NCBI GenBank assembly: GCA_910585445.1
Contig: CAJUEK010000001.1
Span: forward strand, 67,359-131,358
Reading direction: 5' to 3'
Source of the DNA: an uncultured Bacteroidales bacterium
GTDB taxonomy: Bacteria; Bacteroidota; Bacteroidia; Bacteroidales; UBA932
Length of the DNA stretch: 64,000 bases
In this document: in pieces, positions 61,946-64,000 of the stretch
Layout: the number at the start of each line of letters is the position of its first letter
How positions within the stretch are numbered: position 1 is the first letter of the stretch
Notes under the pieces: model-generated
Seen by the model: only the letters and a program-made list of their open reading frames with translations
What the model was told of the DNA's origin: nothing
The model's database searches: none
Translations under genes and position numbers: made by a program

Positions 61946-64000
61946 TCACAAAAACAGTTCAAGTTTATGATAGCCAGGCTCATACGGCACATAAGTGCTG
62001 CGTCCGTCAGCGCTATTGTGTATCGTTATGTCATATACCGCATCACGGAACACCCTGTGCACAGTATAAGAGGATATTTCCGCAGGCAGGCACGGACATA
62101 TCTCAAGCCCGCCATAATCCGGACGGATACCCAACAGATATTCAGTGACGGCATGCCAGTTCCATGCGGCAGTTCCCGTCAGCCAGCTGTTCTTTCCCTC
62201 CCCGGGACGGAATGCATCCTTGCCCGCCACCATCTGGCAATAGACGTAAGGCTCGATCTTGTGCAATTCCTGGTCACGTATGAATGCCGGAGAAATCTTG
62301 CAATAATGCTCCCATGCATCCTCACGCCGCCCGCAAAGAGCCTCTCCTATCACAATCCAAGGATTGTTGTGGCAGAATATGCCCGCATTTTCCTTGTAAC
62401 CCTGAGGATATGAGGAAATCTCCCCATACTCAGGCATATAGCGCGTAAAGGCAGGGTTATTCAAAACGATTCCGTGCTCACAGTCAAGCAGTTCCTTTAC
62501 ACTGTCCAATGCCTTGGAGCACAGGCCCTCCTCAGCACCGATTCCGGCCATCGTGCACCAGCCCTGGCTCTCAATGAAAATCCTGGACTCAGCACACCCG
62601 GCAGAACCGACCTTCCTTCCGAAATAATCGTATGCACGCAAAAACCAGCTCCCGTCCCAGCCATATTTCCTCACGGACTCCTCCATCGCAACCACATTCG
62701 CACTGACATCTGAAGAATCCAGGTGAAGATGCTCAAGAAGTCGCGCGAACTCCTTGCCGACAACCACATACAGCCCGGCAATCATAAGCGACTCCGCACG
62801 GCTGCCTTCCGTCTTGTTCCCGGTAGTCTGGAAAGACTCGTCAGGGTCGAAGGAAAAACAATTGAGATTGAGGCAGTCATTCCAGTCCGCACGCCCTATA
62901 AGCGGCAGCCCATGAGGCCCCAGATGCGTCCCGGTATAGTCAAAACTTATCCGCAGATGCTCCAGAAGAGTCTTCTCGCTTCCCGGCACATTGTCAAAAG
63001 GCACCATCTCGTCGAGAATCGAAAAGTCACCGGTCTCCCTGACATAAGCGAATGTGCCGAACAGAAGCCAAAGCGGGTCATCATTGAATCCCGAGCCGAT
63101 TCCGTCATTGCCGCGCTTGGTGAGAGGCTGATACTGATGGTAGCAGCTCCCGTCCGCAAACTGTGTCGCCGCAATGTCAAGAATCCTTGCCCTCGCCCTC
63201 TTAGGAATCTGATGCACAAAGCCTATCAGATCCTGGTTCGAATCACGGAAACCCATTCCGCGTCCTATTCCGCTCTCGAAGAAGCTTGCGCTGCGGCTCA
63301 TATTGAATGTAACCATACACTGGTACTGGTTCCAGATATTCACCATCCTGTCCAGCTCAGGCACCGGAGAGCTTACCGTAAATTTGCCGAGCAGACCGTC
63401 CCAATACTCCCTAAGCTCATCAAAAGCCCTATCAGCTTTCTCCGCCGTAGAGAACTCCTCAAGCATTGCATATGCCAGCTTCTTGTTTATTATACCGGAG
63501 CCTGAATTGGCTTTCATAAGCACGCCGGAAGAATCATCACCGGACACGAATTTACTGTCATCAGGATTCTCCGCATAACCGAGGATGAACACAAGGTCCG
63601 CGGACTGCCCGGCCCCAAGCCTCATTTTCATGCAATGCGAAGCTACAGGACTCCACCCGTGCGCAACAGACATGCGCGATGAAGCCTCAGACACAGCCGC
63701 AGGAGAATCAAACCCGTTATAGCGTCCCAAAAAGGCTTCACGGTCTGTATCATATCCGTCAATAGGGACATTGACCCCATAAAAAGCATAATGGTTGCGC
63801 CTTTCGCGGTACTCTGTCTTATGATATATTACGCTGCCCTCAACCTCTACCTCTCCGGTCGAAAGATTCCTCTGGAAATTCTCCATGTCGGTCTGGGCGT
63901 TCCACAGGCACCATTCCACAAAAGAAAACAGCGTGAATTCCTTTGCGGCGGCACCGGTATTCGTCAATGTGACCTTCTGAACCTCGCATCTTCTTCCCAA
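61946..64000 (-). CDS. GH94 cellobiose-phosphorylase-like enzyme, N-terminus outside the window
   Basis: 684 codons visible; the first codon in the window is TTG inside the frame, so the start lies beyond 64000 (family length about 800). Beta-sandwich then (alpha/alpha)6 barrel: [33 protein letters not shown], the catalytic acid in [13 protein letters not shown], and [14 protein letters not shown]. Cleaves cellobiose or a longer cello-oligosaccharide with phosphate, giving glucose-1-phosphate. No secretion signal can be judged. It heads the visible GH94-GH5-GH26-GH130 run. Confidence 0.92.
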   Translation of the reverse strand: MGRRCEVQKVTLTNTGAAAKEFTLFSFVEWCLWNAQTDMENFQRNLSTGEVEVEGSVIYHKTEYRERRNHYAFYGVNVPIDGYDTDREAFLGRYNGFDSPAAVSEASSRMSVAHGWSPVASHCMKMRLGAGQSADLVFILGYAENPDDSKFVSGDDSSGVLMKANSGSGIINKKLAYAMLEEFSTAEKADRAFDELREYWDGLLGKFTVSSPVPELDRMVNIWNQYQCMVTFNMSRSASFFESGIGRGMGFRDSNQDLIGFVHQIPKRARARILDIAATQFADGSCYHQYQPLTKRGNDGIGSGFNDDPLWLLFGTFAYVRETGDFSILDEMVPFDNVPGSEKTLLEHLRISFDYTGTHLGPHGLPLIGRADWNDCLNLNCFSFDPDESFQTTGNKTEGSRAESLMIAGLYVVVGKEFARLLEHLHLDSSDVSANVVAMEESVRKYGWDGSWFLRAYDYFGRKVGSAGCAESRIFIESQGWCTMAGIGAEEGLCSKALDSVKELLDCEHGIVLNNPAFTRYMPEYGEISSYPQGYKENAGIFCHNNPWIVIGEALCGRREDAWEHYCKISPAFIRDQELHKIEPYVYCQMVAGKDAFRPGEGKNSWLTGTAAWNWHAVTEYLLGIRPDYGGLEICPCLPAEISSYTVHRVFRDAVYDITIHNSADGRSTYVPYEPGYHKLELFL

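Noticed and set aside
62723..63505. A 260-codon plus-strand open frame within GH94
   Set aside because: Antisense to conserved GH94 sequence including the active site; no independent support.

Overview
The window is bacterial and almost certainly from the order Bacteroidales (phylum Bacteroidota). Reasons: SusC/SusD pairs, FecR with a SusC-type transducer, GLPGLI and DUF4270 families, promoters of the TTTG / TAnnTTTG type, few Shine-Dalgarno sites, and many carbohydrate-active lipoproteins. Base composition and the glycan genes suggest an uncultivated gut or rumen lineage rather than Bacteroides itself. That last step is inference.

Region 1 (1-23.6 kb) holds the S10/spc ribosomal protein genes on the minus strand, cut into two transcription units. 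The upstream unit, rplC-rplD-rplW-rplB-rpsS-rplV-rpsC, has its own promoter and ends in a terminator just after rpsC. The downstream unit starts at rplP behind a separate promoter and runs through the spc genes, secY, map, infA, rpmJ and into rpsM at the window edge. About 12 kb of ordinary chromosomal genes lie between them: a Fic AMP-transferase with an operator-covered promoter, DUF4294, lpxH-uppP-DUF3098-ftsX, a glycogen-synthase-like protein with DUF4270, acpP, and tlpA-like-uvrC-pnuC. rpsJ is not upstream of rplC.

Region 2 (23.8-37.1 kb) starts with cdaA (c-di-AMP synthesis). Next is a tandem array of four 288-residue GLPGLI proteins; three are each preceded by a small secreted two-cysteine protein, and the array ends in a TonB-receptor-like barrel. 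A housekeeping run follows: mutS2, a small lipoprotein, yraN, a mannose-1-phosphate guanylyltransferase and a YqeY-like gene.

Region 3 (37.1-38.4 kb) is a REP-associated-type tyrosine transposase bordered by 46-bp palindromes. A third palindrome lies 20 kb away. The stems differ between copies but stay paired. A second hairpin family (41 bp) has two copies.

Region 4 (38.4-48.7 kb) is a polysaccharide-utilisation-type locus: ECF sigma factor, FecR anti-sigma, SusC with an STN domain, SusD, a BACON/DUF5689-like lipoprotein and a secreted endonuclease/exonuclease/phosphatase. No glycosidase sits in the operon.

Region 5 (48.9-64 kb) is mainly a beta-mannan/glucomannan and beta-glucan degradation cluster: GH3, GH36, GH5, a GPH-type symporter, GH130, GH26, BACON-GH5 and a partial GH94. 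Surface GH26/GH5 enzymes would cut the chain, GH36 and GH3 trim galactose and glucose, the symporter imports short products, and GH130/GH94 cleave them by phosphorolysis. An A+T-richer pair (HATPase with STAS-like region, then a STAS/DUF4325-like protein) is inserted in this cluster, and the gap before GH130 contains decayed gene ends.

I saw no tRNA, rRNA or CRISPR array.
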